The position numbers were made by a program, and so were the translations under genes. A DNA stretch of 39,073 nucleotides, taken from assembly GCF_937863835.1 (NCBI RefSeq), contig NZ_CALMHT010000002.1:1-39073 (forward strand), read 5' to 3'. Each line of letters opens with the position of its first letter. Positions within the stretch are counted from its first letter, which is position 1. The notes under the pieces are model-generated. The model was not told the DNA's origin. It searched no databases and worked only from the letters and a program-made list of their open reading frames with translations. This document shows positions 25,791 through 34,495 of this stretch, piece after piece. Source of the DNA: an uncultured Prevotella sp. (GTDB lineage: Bacteria; Bacteroidota; Bacteroidia; Bacteroidales; Bacteroidaceae).

Positions 25791-27395
25791 ATGATGTACC
25801 TCTGTTTAGCGATAGTTGCTGTTGTTAGTTCTCTTATAACTCTGTTTTTTGTACAAGTTGGAAAGTGTAAACCAACTTGTGCGTCTGGGTCATTGGTAGA
25901 AAGGTCGGCCGATTTATCTGGAGAAGATTCCGAAGAAACCACTGTAAATGCAGATATCGGTCAGAATGCCTATCAACGTCAGGTATCTTTCATTTCAAAA
26001 GTGGCGAATATTATGTATATCAGGTACGATGCGGAGAAAGATACATTCTTCCGCCTCAGTGAAGGTATGGAATCTATTGTGCATGAGATACCGATAGACT
26101 TATGGTTTGCCTCTATATACCCGGGAGATCTGCCTAAGACCAGAACATTATTGGATATTATGCGAAATCACAAGAAAAAGAACTATCATACAGAGTATCG
26201 ATATAAAATGCCTGGTGATACATTGTACAAATGGTTCTCTATTGATGTGGCAGCCGAAACATTGGATACCAACGGTGATTATATCTGTCTGGCAAGAGAC
26301 AATACCGAATGGCGCGAACAAAAATCAAGTCTTGATGCCTTCTACCATGACATTTCGTATATGTCATCCATTGTTGGTATGGATATACTGAGATATGATG
26401 TAATGAAAGAGACTTTTGTCCGACTTTGCAATTTCGGTAAATATAATAATCAGACAATAACAATTGATAATTATCTCCAGGCTGTTTATCCTGATGATAT
26501 GGAAAAAGCCCTTGGCTTGTTGACTTTTGTGAGAGAACACAAACAAAAAACATTTCATGACGAGTTCAGGTATATGGCTTATGACGATGAATACAGATGG
26601 TTTTTGGTTGATATGGTGGCTTCATCAAGCGATGATAATGATGATATACTTGGATATACGTGTATCTGTCGGGATAATACTCAGTGGCACAAGGAATACG
26701 AAGAAATGCAGCATTTGCGCGACAGGGCAGAAGAATCGAATCGGTTGAAGACGGCCTTTCTCGCCAATATGAGTCATGAGATACGTACGCCTCTTAATGC
26801 CATCGTAGGTTTCTCTGATTTGTTGTCAAAGACAGATAATAAAGAAGAAAAAGAAGAATTCAACAAGATGATCAGTCATAACAACGGTGTACTGCTTTCG
26901 CTTGTAAACGACATACTTGATTTGTCGAGAATCGAATCAGGTAGTGTAGAACTGTTTAAGAAACCGTTCAGTGTACTTGAGTTTGTTGAAGAACTCGAAA
27001 AGACGGCCTCGTTTATCCCCAAAGAGGGTGTGCGGGTCATCTTCGACAAACCTTATGATGATACAATAAATGGCGATAAATTCAGAATAGGGCAGATCGT
27101 GAACAATTTTATCACCAATGCATGCAAATTTACGAAAGAAGGTATTATCGAGATTAATTACACGCCGATAGACAATGGAATATGTTTCTCGGTAGTAGAT
27201 ACGGGCATTGGAATTTCACCTGAGAATCAGACGAAGATATTCAAACGTTTTGAGAAACTCAACGATTTTGTTCAGGGCACCGGTTTAGGACTCGCCATCA
27301 GCAGTTCTCTGGCGGCGGCGATGCGCGGAAAGGTAGGTGTGGAATCCATTGAAGGAAAAGGTTCCACATTCTGGCTTTGGGTGCCGAAAGAATGA
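25791..27395 (+). CDS. Orphan sensor histidine kinase with two PAS-like domains
   Basis: 534 residues. A single N-terminal membrane helix (about 3-22) is followed by two PAS-like domains (about 60-180 and 190-310), each ending in a similar CLARDNTEW or CICRDNTQW motif. HisKA has H329 in SHEIRTPLN. HATPase_c has the N box (NNFITNACKF), DTGIGIS and GTGLGLAI. All kinase motifs are intact. It is a paralogue of the broken kinase upstream: the HisKA regions match at 47 of 50 bases (24991-25040 versus 26755-26804). No receiver domain is attached and no response regulator is encoded nearby, so its partner must be elsewhere. ATG 25794 is an equally possible start. Confidence 0.92.
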   Translation: MMYLCLAIVAVVSSLITLFFVQVGKCKPTCASGSLVERSADLSGEDSEETTVNADIGQNAYQRQVSFISKVANIMYIRYDAEKDTFFRLSEGMESIVHEIPIDLWFASIYPGDLPKTRTLLDIMRNHKKKNYHTEYRYKMPGDTLYKWFSIDVAAETLDTNGDYICLARDNTEWREQKSSLDAFYHDISYMSSIVGMDILRYDVMKETFVRLCNFGKYNNQTITIDNYLQAVYPDDMEKALGLLTFVREHKQKTFHDEFRYMAYDDEYRWFLVDMVASSSDDNDDILGYTCICRDNTQWHKEYEEMQHLRDRAEESNRLKTAFLANMSHEIRTPLNAIVGFSDLLSKTDNKEEKEEFNKMISHNNGVLLSLVNDILDLSRIESGSVELFKKPFSVLEFVEELEKTASFIPKEGVRVIFDKPYDDTINGDKFRIGQIVNNFITNACKFTKEGIIEINYTPIDNGICFSVVDTGIGISPENQTKIFKRFEKLNDFVQGTGLGLAISSSLAAAMRGKVGVESIEGKGSTFWLWVPKE

Positions 27396-27452
27396 AATCA
27401 GTAATTTAATTATTTAAGTATTTATTTATTTCTGTATTTCGATATTTTTTCT

Positions 27453-27460
27453 TACCTTTG
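27453..27460 (+). promoter_or_regulatory. -7 box of the pheT unit
   Basis: TACCTTTG, 33 bp upstream of the pheT ATG at 27494. Confidence 0.55.
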
Positions 27461-27493
27461 CGCGTAAATTGAATATAATAAAGAATCATTATA

Positions 27494-29956
27494 ATGAATA
27501 TTTCTTACAAATGGCTTAAGGAATACGTTGATTTCGACCTCACTGCACAAGAAGTTTGTGACGCATTGACCTCAACGGGTCTTGAAGTCGACGCTCTCGA
27601 AGAAGTTCAAAGTATTAAAGGCGGATTGAAAGGTTTGTATGTTGGTAAGGTACTTACTTGTGATATACATCCCAATTCAGATCACCTCCATGTGACAACA
27701 GTAGATTTAGGACGCGAAAATCCTTCACAAATAGTATGTGGAGCCCCTAATGTGGCCGCCGGACAGAAAGTTATTGTCGCCGACCTCGGTTGTGTGCTCT
27801 ATGATGGTGATGATGAGTTTGTCATCAAGAAATCCAAGCTTCGTGGTGTGGAAAGTATGGGTATGATATGTGCCGAAGACGAGATAGGTGTCGGTACAGA
27901 CCATGCCGGTATCATCGTATTGCCCGAAGAAGCCAAGGTGGGACAGCCCGCAGCCGAATACTATCATTTGGAGAGTGATTGGTTGATAGAGATTGATATC
28001 ACAGCCAACCGTGCAGATGCCCTTTCCCACTATGGTGTGGCCCGCGACCTTTATGCATGGCTCATTCAGAACGGATACAAGACCAGTCTTCACCGTCCTT
28101 CCTGCGATGATTTCAAGGTAGATAACAACGATATACCCATAGATGTGGTAATTGAGAATACAGAGGCTTGTAAGAGATATGCATGTCTTAGTGTTACTGA
28201 TTGCGATGTCAAGGAAAGTCCGAAATGGTTGCAGGATAAGTTGCGTATTATAGGTCTTCGTCCTATCAATAATATTGTGGATATCACCAATTATATCATG
28301 ATGGCTTACGGTCAACCTATGCATTGTTTTGACGCCGATATGGTAGAAGGTCGCAAGATCGTGGTACGCACCCAGCCCGAAGGAACCAAGTTCGTTACTC
28401 TCGACGGTGAGGAGCATACCCTCGGCACACACGATCTGAGTATCTGTAATGCCAAGGAACCTATGTGTATAGCAGGTATCTTCGGTGGAAAAGGAAGTGG
28501 TACTTACGATACCACGAAGAATGTGGTACTCGAGAGTGCATACTTTCATCCTACATGGATCCGCAAGAGTGCCCGTCGTCACGGATTGAGTACTGATGCA
28601 TCGTTCCGTTTCGAACGCGGTATCGATCCTAACGGAGTGATATATGCCCTGAAGCAGGCTGCCATCTTATGTAAGCAGTTGGCCGGTGCCAAGGTATCCA
28701 TGGAAATAAAGGATGTATATCCCAATCCGATGTCCGATTTTAGCGTCGACCTCGAATACGATTATGTTAACGGACTGATTGGTAAGGAATTGCCCAAAGA
28801 TACGATCAAGAGTATCGTAACCAGTCTGGATATGAAGATTACAAGCGAAAACGACAAAGGTCTGCAGTTGGATGTTCCGGCCTACCGTGTGGATGTTCAG
28901 CGTCCATGTGATGTGGTAGAGGATATCCTTCGTATCTACGGATATAATAATGTAGAGATACCATTGCAACTCAAGAGTTGCTTGGCCATCAAGGGTGATG
29001 AAGATAAAAAGCACAAACTGGAAAATGTGGTAGGCGAACAGTTGGTTGGTTGTGGTTTCAAAGAGATTCTCAACAACTCCCTGACCAAATCCGCATATTA
29101 CGATAGTTTGAAGACATATCCAGCTGAGGCTTGCGTAAGACTGATGAATCCATTGAGTGCCGACCTGAGCGTAATGCGTCAGACATTACTTTTCGGTGGA
29201 TTGGAGAGCATTGTCCGCAATGCCAACCGCAAAAATTCAAATCTGCGTTTCTTCGAATTCGGCAACTGTTATCGTTTTGATGCAGCAAAGAAGGATGCCG
29301 AAGAACCGACGCGGGCATACAGTGAAGACTATCATCTCGGTCTGTGGATAACAGGCAAGCGAGTAGAAGGTTCATGGGCGCATGCCGATGAAGGCAGTTC
29401 TTTCTATGAACTGAAGGCTTGTGTTGAGAATATACTTCGCCGTATCGGTGTCACAGACGGAATGTATGTAACCAAGAACAGTGACAATGATATTTATTCC
29501 AAGGGATTGACACTTCAGAACCGTGGTGGAAAGACCATCCTGGAGATGGGAATCCTGAGCGTGGCACTTCAGAAGCAAATGGACATAGATAATAAGGTAT
29601 ACTTCGCCGACCTCAACTGGACCGCTCTGATGAAAGTGATCCGCAAGTCCAAGTTCGAGTTCCGCGAGATATGCAAGTATCCGTCAGTCAGTCGCGACTT
29701 GGCACTGTTGATAGACAAGAACATCGAATTCGAACAGATTGAAGAGATTGCAGCCCAAACAGAGAAGAAATTCTTGAAAAACGTTGAGCTGTTTGATGTG
29801 TACGAAGGCAAAAATCTGCCGGCAGGCAAGAAGAGTTATGCTGTCAACTTTATCCTTCAGGATGAACAGAAAACACTGAATGATAAGCAGATAGAAGCTA
29901 TTATGAACAAGTTGATAGCAAATCTGAAATCAAAACTCGGTGCAGAACTAAGATAA
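27494..29956 (+). CDS. pheT: Phenylalanyl-tRNA synthetase beta subunit
   Basis: 820 residues, the normal length. It starts with the conserved MNISYKWLKEYVDFDL. A tRNA-binding (EMAP-like) domain lies about 40-150 (VCGAPNVAAGQKV). B3/4 editing and B5 domains occupy the middle (NNIVDITNYIM, GTYDTTKNVVLESAYF), followed by the catalytic-like core and a C-terminal anticodon-binding FDX-ACB domain (YPSVSRDLALLID to the end). It charges tRNA-Phe together with PheS, which is not in the window. yebC follows after 34 nt with no separate promoter, so pheT, yebC and the TSCPD gene are likely one operon. Confidence 0.97.
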   Translation: MNISYKWLKEYVDFDLTAQEVCDALTSTGLEVDALEEVQSIKGGLKGLYVGKVLTCDIHPNSDHLHVTTVDLGRENPSQIVCGAPNVAAGQKVIVADLGCVLYDGDDEFVIKKSKLRGVESMGMICAEDEIGVGTDHAGIIVLPEEAKVGQPAAEYYHLESDWLIEIDITANRADALSHYGVARDLYAWLIQNGYKTSLHRPSCDDFKVDNNDIPIDVVIENTEACKRYACLSVTDCDVKESPKWLQDKLRIIGLRPINNIVDITNYIMMAYGQPMHCFDADMVEGRKIVVRTQPEGTKFVTLDGEEHTLGTHDLSICNAKEPMCIAGIFGGKGSGTYDTTKNVVLESAYFHPTWIRKSARRHGLSTDASFRFERGIDPNGVIYALKQAAILCKQLAGAKVSMEIKDVYPNPMSDFSVDLEYDYVNGLIGKELPKDTIKSIVTSLDMKITSENDKGLQLDVPAYRVDVQRPCDVVEDILRIYGYNNVEIPLQLKSCLAIKGDEDKKHKLENVVGEQLVGCGFKEILNNSLTKSAYYDSLKTYPAEACVRLMNPLSADLSVMRQTLLFGGLESIVRNANRKNSNLRFFEFGNCYRFDAAKKDAEEPTRAYSEDYHLGLWITGKRVEGSWAHADEGSSFYELKACVENILRRIGVTDGMYVTKNSDNDIYSKGLTLQNRGGKTILEMGILSVALQKQMDIDNKVYFADLNWTALMKVIRKSKFEFREICKYPSVSRDLALLIDKNIEFEQIEEIAAQTEKKFLKNVELFDVYEGKNLPAGKKSYAVNFILQDEQKTLNDKQIEAIMNKLIANLKSKLGAELR

Positions 29957-29990
29957 TTTTAAACAAAAATCAATATTAATAATTACTCCA

Positions 29991-30734
29991 ATGGGAAGAG
30001 CATTTGAATATCGTAAGGCTACGAAATTAAAGAGATGGGGTCACATGGCCCGTACATTCACAAAGATTGGTAAACAAATCGCCATAGCAGTGCGTGCCGG
30101 CGGTCCTGATCCAGAGAACAATCCTCACCTGCGTGCTATCATTCAGAACGCCAAGCGTGAGAATATGCCTAACGAAAACGTTAAGCGTGCTATCAAAAAT
30201 GCTATGGGTAAAGACCAGAGCGACTATAAGGAAGTAACTTACGAAGGATACGGACCTCATGGAGTTGCCGTATTTGTAGATGCTGCCACAGATAACACGA
30301 CCCGTACCGTAGGTAACGTGCGTGCTATCTTCAACAAGTTCAGCGGTAACATGGGAACGATGGGTTCGCTCTCGTTCCTTTTCGACCAGAAATGTGTATT
30401 CACTTTCAAGAAGAAAGACGACACCGACATGGACGATATGATATTGGAACTGATCGACTACGGAGTAGATGATGAGTTTGACGAAGACGAAGAAGCTGGT
30501 GAAATTACTATCTATGGTGATCCTAAGAGTTTCGGAGATATCCAGAAATATCTTGAAGGAAACGGATATGAAGTGACAGGTGCCGAGTTTACACGTATAC
30601 CAAACGATCTGAAAGACGTTACAGATGAAGAGCGCGAGACTATCGACAAAATGGTAGATCTGCTTGAAGACGACGACGATGTACAGAGCGTATATACCAA
30701 TATGAAGCCGTCCGAAGAAGAAGGCGAGGAATAA
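29991..30734 (+). CDS. yebC: YebC/PmpR family protein
   Basis: 247 residues with the full family pattern: MGRAFEYRKATKLKRWGHMARTF-type N-terminus, AGGPDPENNPHLRAII, ENVKRAIKNA and YEGYGPHGVAVFVDA. The C-terminus is very acidic. The family was long annotated as transcriptional regulators; more recent work on several members points to relief of ribosome stalling, for example at polyproline stretches. Its place in an operon with a tRNA synthetase gene fits a translation role. Its TAA overlaps the next ATG (TAATG), so the two are translationally coupled. Confidence 0.95.
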   Translation: MGRAFEYRKATKLKRWGHMARTFTKIGKQIAIAVRAGGPDPENNPHLRAIIQNAKRENMPNENVKRAIKNAMGKDQSDYKEVTYEGYGPHGVAVFVDAATDNTTRTVGNVRAIFNKFSGNMGTMGSLSFLFDQKCVFTFKKKDDTDMDDMILELIDYGVDDEFDEDEEAGEITIYGDPKSFGDIQKYLEGNGYEVTGAEFTRIPNDLKDVTDEERETIDKMVDLLEDDDDVQSVYTNMKPSEEEGEE

Positions 30735-30994
30735 TGGCAAACAAGCATATCTCGTATCAGACTCAGGGCACATGCAGTCAGATGATTGATGTGACGGCAG
30801 ATGAGAACGACGTTATCCAACAGGTGTTCTTCTTAGGGGGATGCAATGGTAATCTCAAGGGTATCAGTCAGTTGATAACAGGCATGAAGATTGATGATGT
30901 TATCTCTAAACTGGATGGTACGCGTTGTGGAACAAAGAGGACCAGTTGTCCTGACCAGTTGTGCCGTGCTTTGGAAGAATTGAAGAAACAATAA
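30734..30994 (+). CDS. TSCPD-domain protein (TIGR03905-like)
   Basis: 86 residues, a small soluble protein. The TSCPD motif (TSCPDQLCRAL) lies near the C-terminus, and GGCNGNLKGISQL and CGTKRTSC complete the family pattern. Related domains occur at the C-terminus of some B12-dependent ribonucleotide reductases, where the cysteines may bind metal; stand-alone members have no established function. It overlaps yebC by one base and is followed by a strong hairpin terminator. Confidence 0.88.
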   Translation: MANKHISYQTQGTCSQMIDVTADENDVIQQVFFLGGCNGNLKGISQLITGMKIDDVISKLDGTRCGTKRTSCPDQLCRALEELKKQ

Positions 30995-31016
30995 TTTCTT
31001 TTTTAGATAGAAAGTA

Positions 31017-31048
31017 AATCAGCCTCCTGTATACAGGGGGCTGATTTT
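31017..31048. terminator. Bidirectional terminator
   Basis: Hairpin AATCAGCCTCCTG / CAGGGGGCTGATT (one mismatch) with a TTTT tail on the plus strand. It sits between the convergent TSCPD gene (+) and lipoprotein gene (-), so it probably serves both. Confidence 0.75.
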
Positions 31049-31093
31049 CGTATTATATCAGATGTGAATAGGATCTTTCTATTCCCGGTGCGG

Positions 31094-31498
31094 TTATTTG
31101 TAGTCTTTTGGATGAAAAACCACCCTAAGCAGTTCGATGCCCGGTTTGGAACCTGAATAATAAACATATCCGAAGTTGTAACCCTCATCCTTGTATGTCT
31201 TCATGCTCGTGGCATTCTTAACCCCGTCAAGCAGTTCCTTACGCAAGTTGACTTTCGACTTACTGATGCCTTCGGCATTGTCCAGTCTATTTTGTAACGA
31301 ATAATAATACCACAGTGTATGACTTGAAGCGTCGAATGTCATACTGTCAACAATGATATCCTTTGCCACCGGGGCAGGACAGAATTTCTTTGTATAATCT
31401 TTCGCTTCGCGCGCACACCTTTCTTCGAGCGACTCATGGCAACCTGTCATCACCATCGCTGATATTCCCACTACCACCAATATTAAATACTTATTCAT
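31094..31498 (-). CDS. Small lipoprotein, unknown function
   Basis: 134 residues. The N-terminus MNKYLILVVVGISAMVMTGC is a clear lipoprotein signal with cysteine at position 20. The mature part begins Glu/Arg-rich, has two further cysteines (EERCAREAKDYTKKFCP), and then an alpha/beta-looking region with many Tyr (HTLWYYYSL, FGYVYYSGSK). I do not recognise a domain. It has its own promoter (31522-31529) and shares a terminator with the convergent TSCPD gene. Confidence 0.8.
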   Translation of the reverse strand: MNKYLILVVVGISAMVMTGCHESLEERCAREAKDYTKKFCPAPVAKDIIVDSMTFDASSHTLWYYYSLQNRLDNAEGISKSKVNLRKELLDGVKNATSMKTYKDEGYNFGYVYYSGSKPGIELLRVVFHPKDYK

Positions 31499-31521
31499 AA
31501 CGTTTTTGAAAAATATGAAGG

Positions 31522-31529
31522 CAAAGGTA
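31522..31529 (-). promoter_or_regulatory. -7 box of the minus-strand lipoprotein
   Basis: The minus strand reads TACCTTTG, 24 bp before the ATG at 31498. Confidence 0.5.
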
Positions 31530-31599
31530 TATATTTATTCTAAAATGACATAATCTAAATCAAGATATTATTAGTTTTTTGTATAATTACAAATTATCT

Positions 31600-31631
31600 T
31601 TTGGCGGAGAAATCCAAAAATGTTAACTTTG
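31600..31631 (+). promoter_or_regulatory. Promoter of the winged-helix gene
   Basis: TTTG (31600-31603) and TAACTTTG (31624-31631) are 20 bp apart, a full consensus match, 32 bp before ATG 31663. Confidence 0.65.
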
Positions 31632-31662
31632 CACCACGAATTTATAAAATAGATAATACAAT

Positions 31663-31851
31663 ATGTACAAGGAAAAAGCTGGTGAGATAGCTGGAGAGAT
31701 CTGGGAATCACTTAATCAAAATGAAGGACAAGACTTCAAAAGTTTAAAAAAGGTCACCAAAGAAACAGAAGGTAATTTACTTCTTGGACTCGGATGGTTA
31801 CTTCGAGAGGATAAGATATCCTGTACAGATGGTAAATTTAATCTGAAATAA
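31663..31851 (+). CDS. Small winged-helix protein (DUF2582-like)
   Basis: 62 residues. The sequence fits the short winged helix-turn-helix family common in Bacteroidetes: helix AGEIAGEIWESLN, a second helix FKSLKKVTK, recognition-like helix GNLLLGLGWLLREDKI, and a short beta wing (CTDGKFNLK). It may bind DNA or proteins; no target is known. It has its own promoter and a strong terminator, so it is a single-gene unit, probably well expressed. Confidence 0.85.
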   Translation: MYKEKAGEIAGEIWESLNQNEGQDFKSLKKVTKETEGNLLLGLGWLLREDKISCTDGKFNLK

Positions 31852-31874
31852 GATTTTAAAATCCTTTAAAAAAC

Positions 31875-31916
31875 ATACGTTGGTGACACTAAATTAGTAC
31901 ATCAACGTATTTTTTT
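31875..31916 (+). terminator. Terminator after the winged-helix gene
   Basis: Stem ATACGTTG / CAACGTAT with an inner ACTAA/TTAGT stem, followed by a run of seven or more T. The lepA -7 box begins one base after the T tract. Confidence 0.85.
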
Positions 31917-31917
31917 G

Positions 31918-31925
31918 TATATTTG
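31918..31925 (+). promoter_or_regulatory. -7 box of lepA
   Basis: TATATTTG, 22 bp before ATG 31948. Because it overlaps the upstream in-frame TTG (31915), the longer reading of lepA is unlikely. The -33 region would fall inside the preceding terminator hairpin. Confidence 0.55.
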
Positions 31926-31947
31926 CATTCTAAATAAGAATAAACCA

Positions 31948-33729
31948 ATGGACCATATAAGGAATTTTTGCATCATAGCCCATATAGATCACGGCAAATC
32001 GACACTGGCCGACCGTATGTTGGAGTACACTAACACGATCAAGGTAACGGAAGGTCAGATGCTGGATGATATGGATCTGGAACGTGAGAGAGGAATCACG
32101 ATCAAGAGTCATGCCATACAGATGGAGTATACACTGGACGAAGAGAAATACATTCTCAATCTGATAGATACTCCGGGACATGTCGATTTCTCTTACGAGG
32201 TATCACGAAGTATCGCTGCCTGTGAGGGTGCCCTGCTTGTGGTTGATGCCACACAGGGAGTACAGGCGCAGACTATTTCCAATCTTTATATGGCTATCGA
32301 CCATAATCTGGAGATTATACCGGTCATCAACAAGATAGATATGCCGAGTGCCATGCCCGATGAAGTGGAGGACGAGATTGTAGACCTGATCGGTTGCGAT
32401 CCTTCCGACATCATCCGCGCCAGTGGCAAGACGGGCGAAGGTGTTCAGGATATCCTCAATGCCGTGGTACGCCGCATCCCGCATCCCGAAGGTGACGAGA
32501 AGGCCCCCCTTCAGGCACTTATCTTCGATTCGGTATTCAATTCATTCCGAGGCATTATCGCATACTTCAAGATAGAAAACGGTTGCATACATACCGGCGA
32601 CAAAGTGAAATTCTTTAATACCGGCATGGAATATACTGCCGATGAGGTGGGTGTGCTCAAGATGGATATGATTCCTCGCAAAGAACTGCATACCGGTGAT
32701 GTAGGTTATATCATCAGTGGTATCAAGGAGAGTAAGGAAGTGAAAGTGGGAGATACGATCACCACCGTCAGCAACCCATGCAGCAAAGCTATATCGGGAT
32801 TCCAGGAAGTGAAGCCAATGGTCTTCGCCGGTGTCTATCCCATCGACCCTGCCGAATTTGAGAATCTCCGCGCGTCACTCGAGAAACTCCAGTTGAACGA
32901 TGCCTCCCTGACGTTTACGCCGGAATCATCGGTAGCCCTCGGCTTCGGTTTCAGATGCGGATTTCTTGGTCTTCTCCACATGGAGATTGTACAGGAACGC
33001 CTCGACAGAGAGTTTAACATGGATGTCATCACTACTGTGCCCAACGTATCATATATCGTATACGACAAACAGGGAGAGCAGAAAGAAGTGCACAATCCTT
33101 CAGGACTGCCCGACCTTACGATGATAGACCATATCGAAGAACCGTATATTCGTGCATCGATTATTACCAGTGCCGACTTTATCGGTCCGATTATGACACT
33201 CTGTCTGGATAAGCGCGGTGAACTCATCAATCAGGAATATGTGAGCGGCAACCGTGTGGAGCTTCATTTTATGCTTCCGTTGGGAGAAATCGTGATAGAC
33301 TTTTATGATAAGTTGAAGAGCATATCCAAAGGATATGCGTCATTCGATTACCATATAGACTGTTTCCGTCCGTCCAAACTTGCCAAGCTCGACATCCTGC
33401 TCAATGGCGAACCCGTAGATGCCCTGTCCACACTTACCCATCAGGACAATGCCGTGACATTCGGTCGACGGATGTGCGAAAAACTGAAAGACCTGATACC
33501 GCGTCAGCAGTTTGATATAGCCATACAGGCAGCCATAGGAGCCAAGATTGTGGCCCGCGAAACCATCAAGTGCGTTCGCAAAGATGTTACCGCCAAATGT
33601 TATGGAGGTGATGTGAGCCGTAAGCGTAAACTGCTTGAGAAGCAGAAAAAAGGAAAAAAGCGAATGAAACAGATAGGAAATGTGGAAGTTCCGCAAAAAG
33701 CTTTCCTGGCTGTTTTGAAATTAGACTAG
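31948..33729 (+). CDS. lepA: Elongation factor 4 (LepA), back-translocating GTPase
   Basis: 593 residues from ATG 31948 ([19 protein letters not shown]); the in-frame TTG at 31915 overlaps the promoter. GTPase motifs are intact: G1 [10 protein letters not shown]2 [10 protein letters not shown]3 DTPGHVD and G4 NKID. EF-G-like domains and the LepA-specific C-terminal domain follow, with the typical basic end ([21 protein letters not shown]) and final FLAVLKLD. It acts on ribosomes. A Crp/Fnr-like gene follows 29 nt later and may be co-transcribed. Confidence 0.97.
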   Translation: MDHIRNFCIIAHIDHGKSTLADRMLEYTNTIKVTEGQMLDDMDLERERGITIKSHAIQMEYTLDEEKYILNLIDTPGHVDFSYEVSRSIAACEGALLVVDATQGVQAQTISNLYMAIDHNLEIIPVINKIDMPSAMPDEVEDEIVDLIGCDPSDIIRASGKTGEGVQDILNAVVRRIPHPEGDEKAPLQALIFDSVFNSFRGIIAYFKIENGCIHTGDKVKFFNTGMEYTADEVGVLKMDMIPRKELHTGDVGYIISGIKESKEVKVGDTITTVSNPCSKAISGFQEVKPMVFAGVYPIDPAEFENLRASLEKLQLNDASLTFTPESSVALGFGFRCGFLGLLHMEIVQERLDREFNMDVITTVPNVSYIVYDKQGEQKEVHNPSGLPDLTMIDHIEEPYIRASIITSADFIGPIMTLCLDKRGELINQEYVSGNRVELHFMLPLGEIVIDFYDKLKSISKGYASFDYHIDCFRPSKLAKLDILLNGEPVDALSTLTHQDNAVTFGRRMCEKLKDLIPRQQFDIAIQAAIGAKIVARETIKCVRKDVTAKCYGGDVSRKRKLLEKQKKGKKRMKQIGNVEVPQKAFLAVLKLD

Positions 33730-33744
33730 AATTATATATGATAT

Positions 33745-33750
33745 AGGAGG
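33745..33750 (+). promoter_or_regulatory. Strong Shine-Dalgarno sequence before the Crp/Fnr gene
   Basis: AGGAGG lies 8 nt before ATG 33759. This is the only perfect Shine-Dalgarno sequence noted at a gene start in the window, where other starts have AT-rich leaders. It supports ATG 33759 as the start. Confidence 0.6.
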
Positions 33751-33758
33751 AGAGAATT

Positions 33759-34358
33759 ATGAAAGAATTAGTCAACACCAAACACGATGTAGCTCGAGAG
33801 TTAGCCCGTAAATACAGTACGATGACGCTCGATGAACTCAGTTTGCTCGAAAGCATATTGATTCCGATGAAGTTTCCCAAGGGAGAACTGATATTGAAAG
33901 AGGGAGAAGTCTGCCACAATATATATTATGTCGACCGGGGACTCGTACGTCTGTTCTATTTCAAAAACGACAAAGAACTCACAGAGCATCTTCAGGTAGA
34001 AAACAATATCGTGATGAGTATCGAGAGTCTTTTCAAGGAAAGACCCACCAAACTCCAGATAGAAGCGTTGGAGACATCTATCATCTATGCCATTCCCCGC
34101 CAGAAATTAGAGGAGATAGCTTTGCACAATGGCAATATCCAGATCTTATACCGTAAGATACTCGAAGAGTCACTTATTCAGTCGCAGATCCATGCCGATA
34201 TGTTACGTTTCGAGTCGGCGCAGGACAGATACAAAAAACTGTTCAAGATGCAGCCGCAGATTGTGCTCCGTGCCCCGATGAATTATATCGCCAGTTATCT
34301 GCAGATGACTCCTGAGACTTTGAGTAGGGTTAGAAACTCCACTTTACTCGATGATTGA
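33759..34358 (+). CDS. Crp/Fnr family transcriptional regulator
   Basis: 199 residues, slightly short for the family. A cyclic-nucleotide-binding-type beta barrel covers about 25-120 (FPKGELILKEGE, YYVDRGLVRLFY). A long helix joins it to a C-terminal winged helix whose recognition part is NYIASYLQMTPETLSRVRN (about 175-193). No FNR-type cysteine cluster is visible, so an Fe-S oxygen sensor is unlikely; the ligand is unknown. It lies 29 nt downstream of lepA and upstream of the acyl-CoA synthetase, whose promoter carries unusual palindromes, making that promoter a candidate target by proximity only. Confidence 0.9.
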   Translation: MKELVNTKHDVARELARKYSTMTLDELSLLESILIPMKFPKGELILKEGEVCHNIYYVDRGLVRLFYFKNDKELTEHLQVENNIVMSIESLFKERPTKLQIEALETSIIYAIPRQKLEEIALHNGNIQILYRKILEESLIQSQIHADMLRFESAQDRYKKLFKMQPQIVLRAPMNYIASYLQMTPETLSRVRNSTLLDD

Positions 34359-34427
34359 TGGGTGCGAAGAGCTAAATATGTTCTATTTTACAGATTATTT
34401 GTTTTTTTCTTATTAAAAGCTAAAAAA

Positions 34428-34495
34428 CTGCACAAAAAATTTTGAAATGTGCAGAATACGTATTACCTTTGCACAAAACTTATAAAATTGTGCAA
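34428..34495 (+). promoter_or_regulatory. Two wide palindromes over the acyl-CoA synthetase promoter
   Basis: Palindrome 1 is CTGCACA (34428-34434) with TGTGCAG (34448-34454). Palindrome 2 is TTGCACAA (34469-34476) with TTGTGCAA (34488-34495). The second is displaced by exactly 41 bp, so the four half-sites alternate in orientation at 20, 21 and 20 bp. Palindrome 1 encloses the -33 box and palindrome 2 overlaps the -7 box, the start of transcription and the ATG. This is a strong candidate operator pair; an mRNA 5' hairpin is an alternative for palindrome 2. Confidence 0.65.
34441..34471 (+). promoter_or_regulatory. Promoter of the acyl-CoA synthetase
   Basis: TTTG (34441-34444) and TACCTTTG (34464-34471) are separated by 19 bp. 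The predicted leader is under 20 nt. Confidence 0.65.

Noticed and set aside
34428..34454. CRP-type box for the adjacent Crp/Fnr regulator
   Set aside because: CRP sites have half-sites about 6 bp apart (TGTGA-N6-TCACA). Here the half-sites are 13 bp apart with a different sequence, so direct recognition by a CRP-like dimer is not supported.
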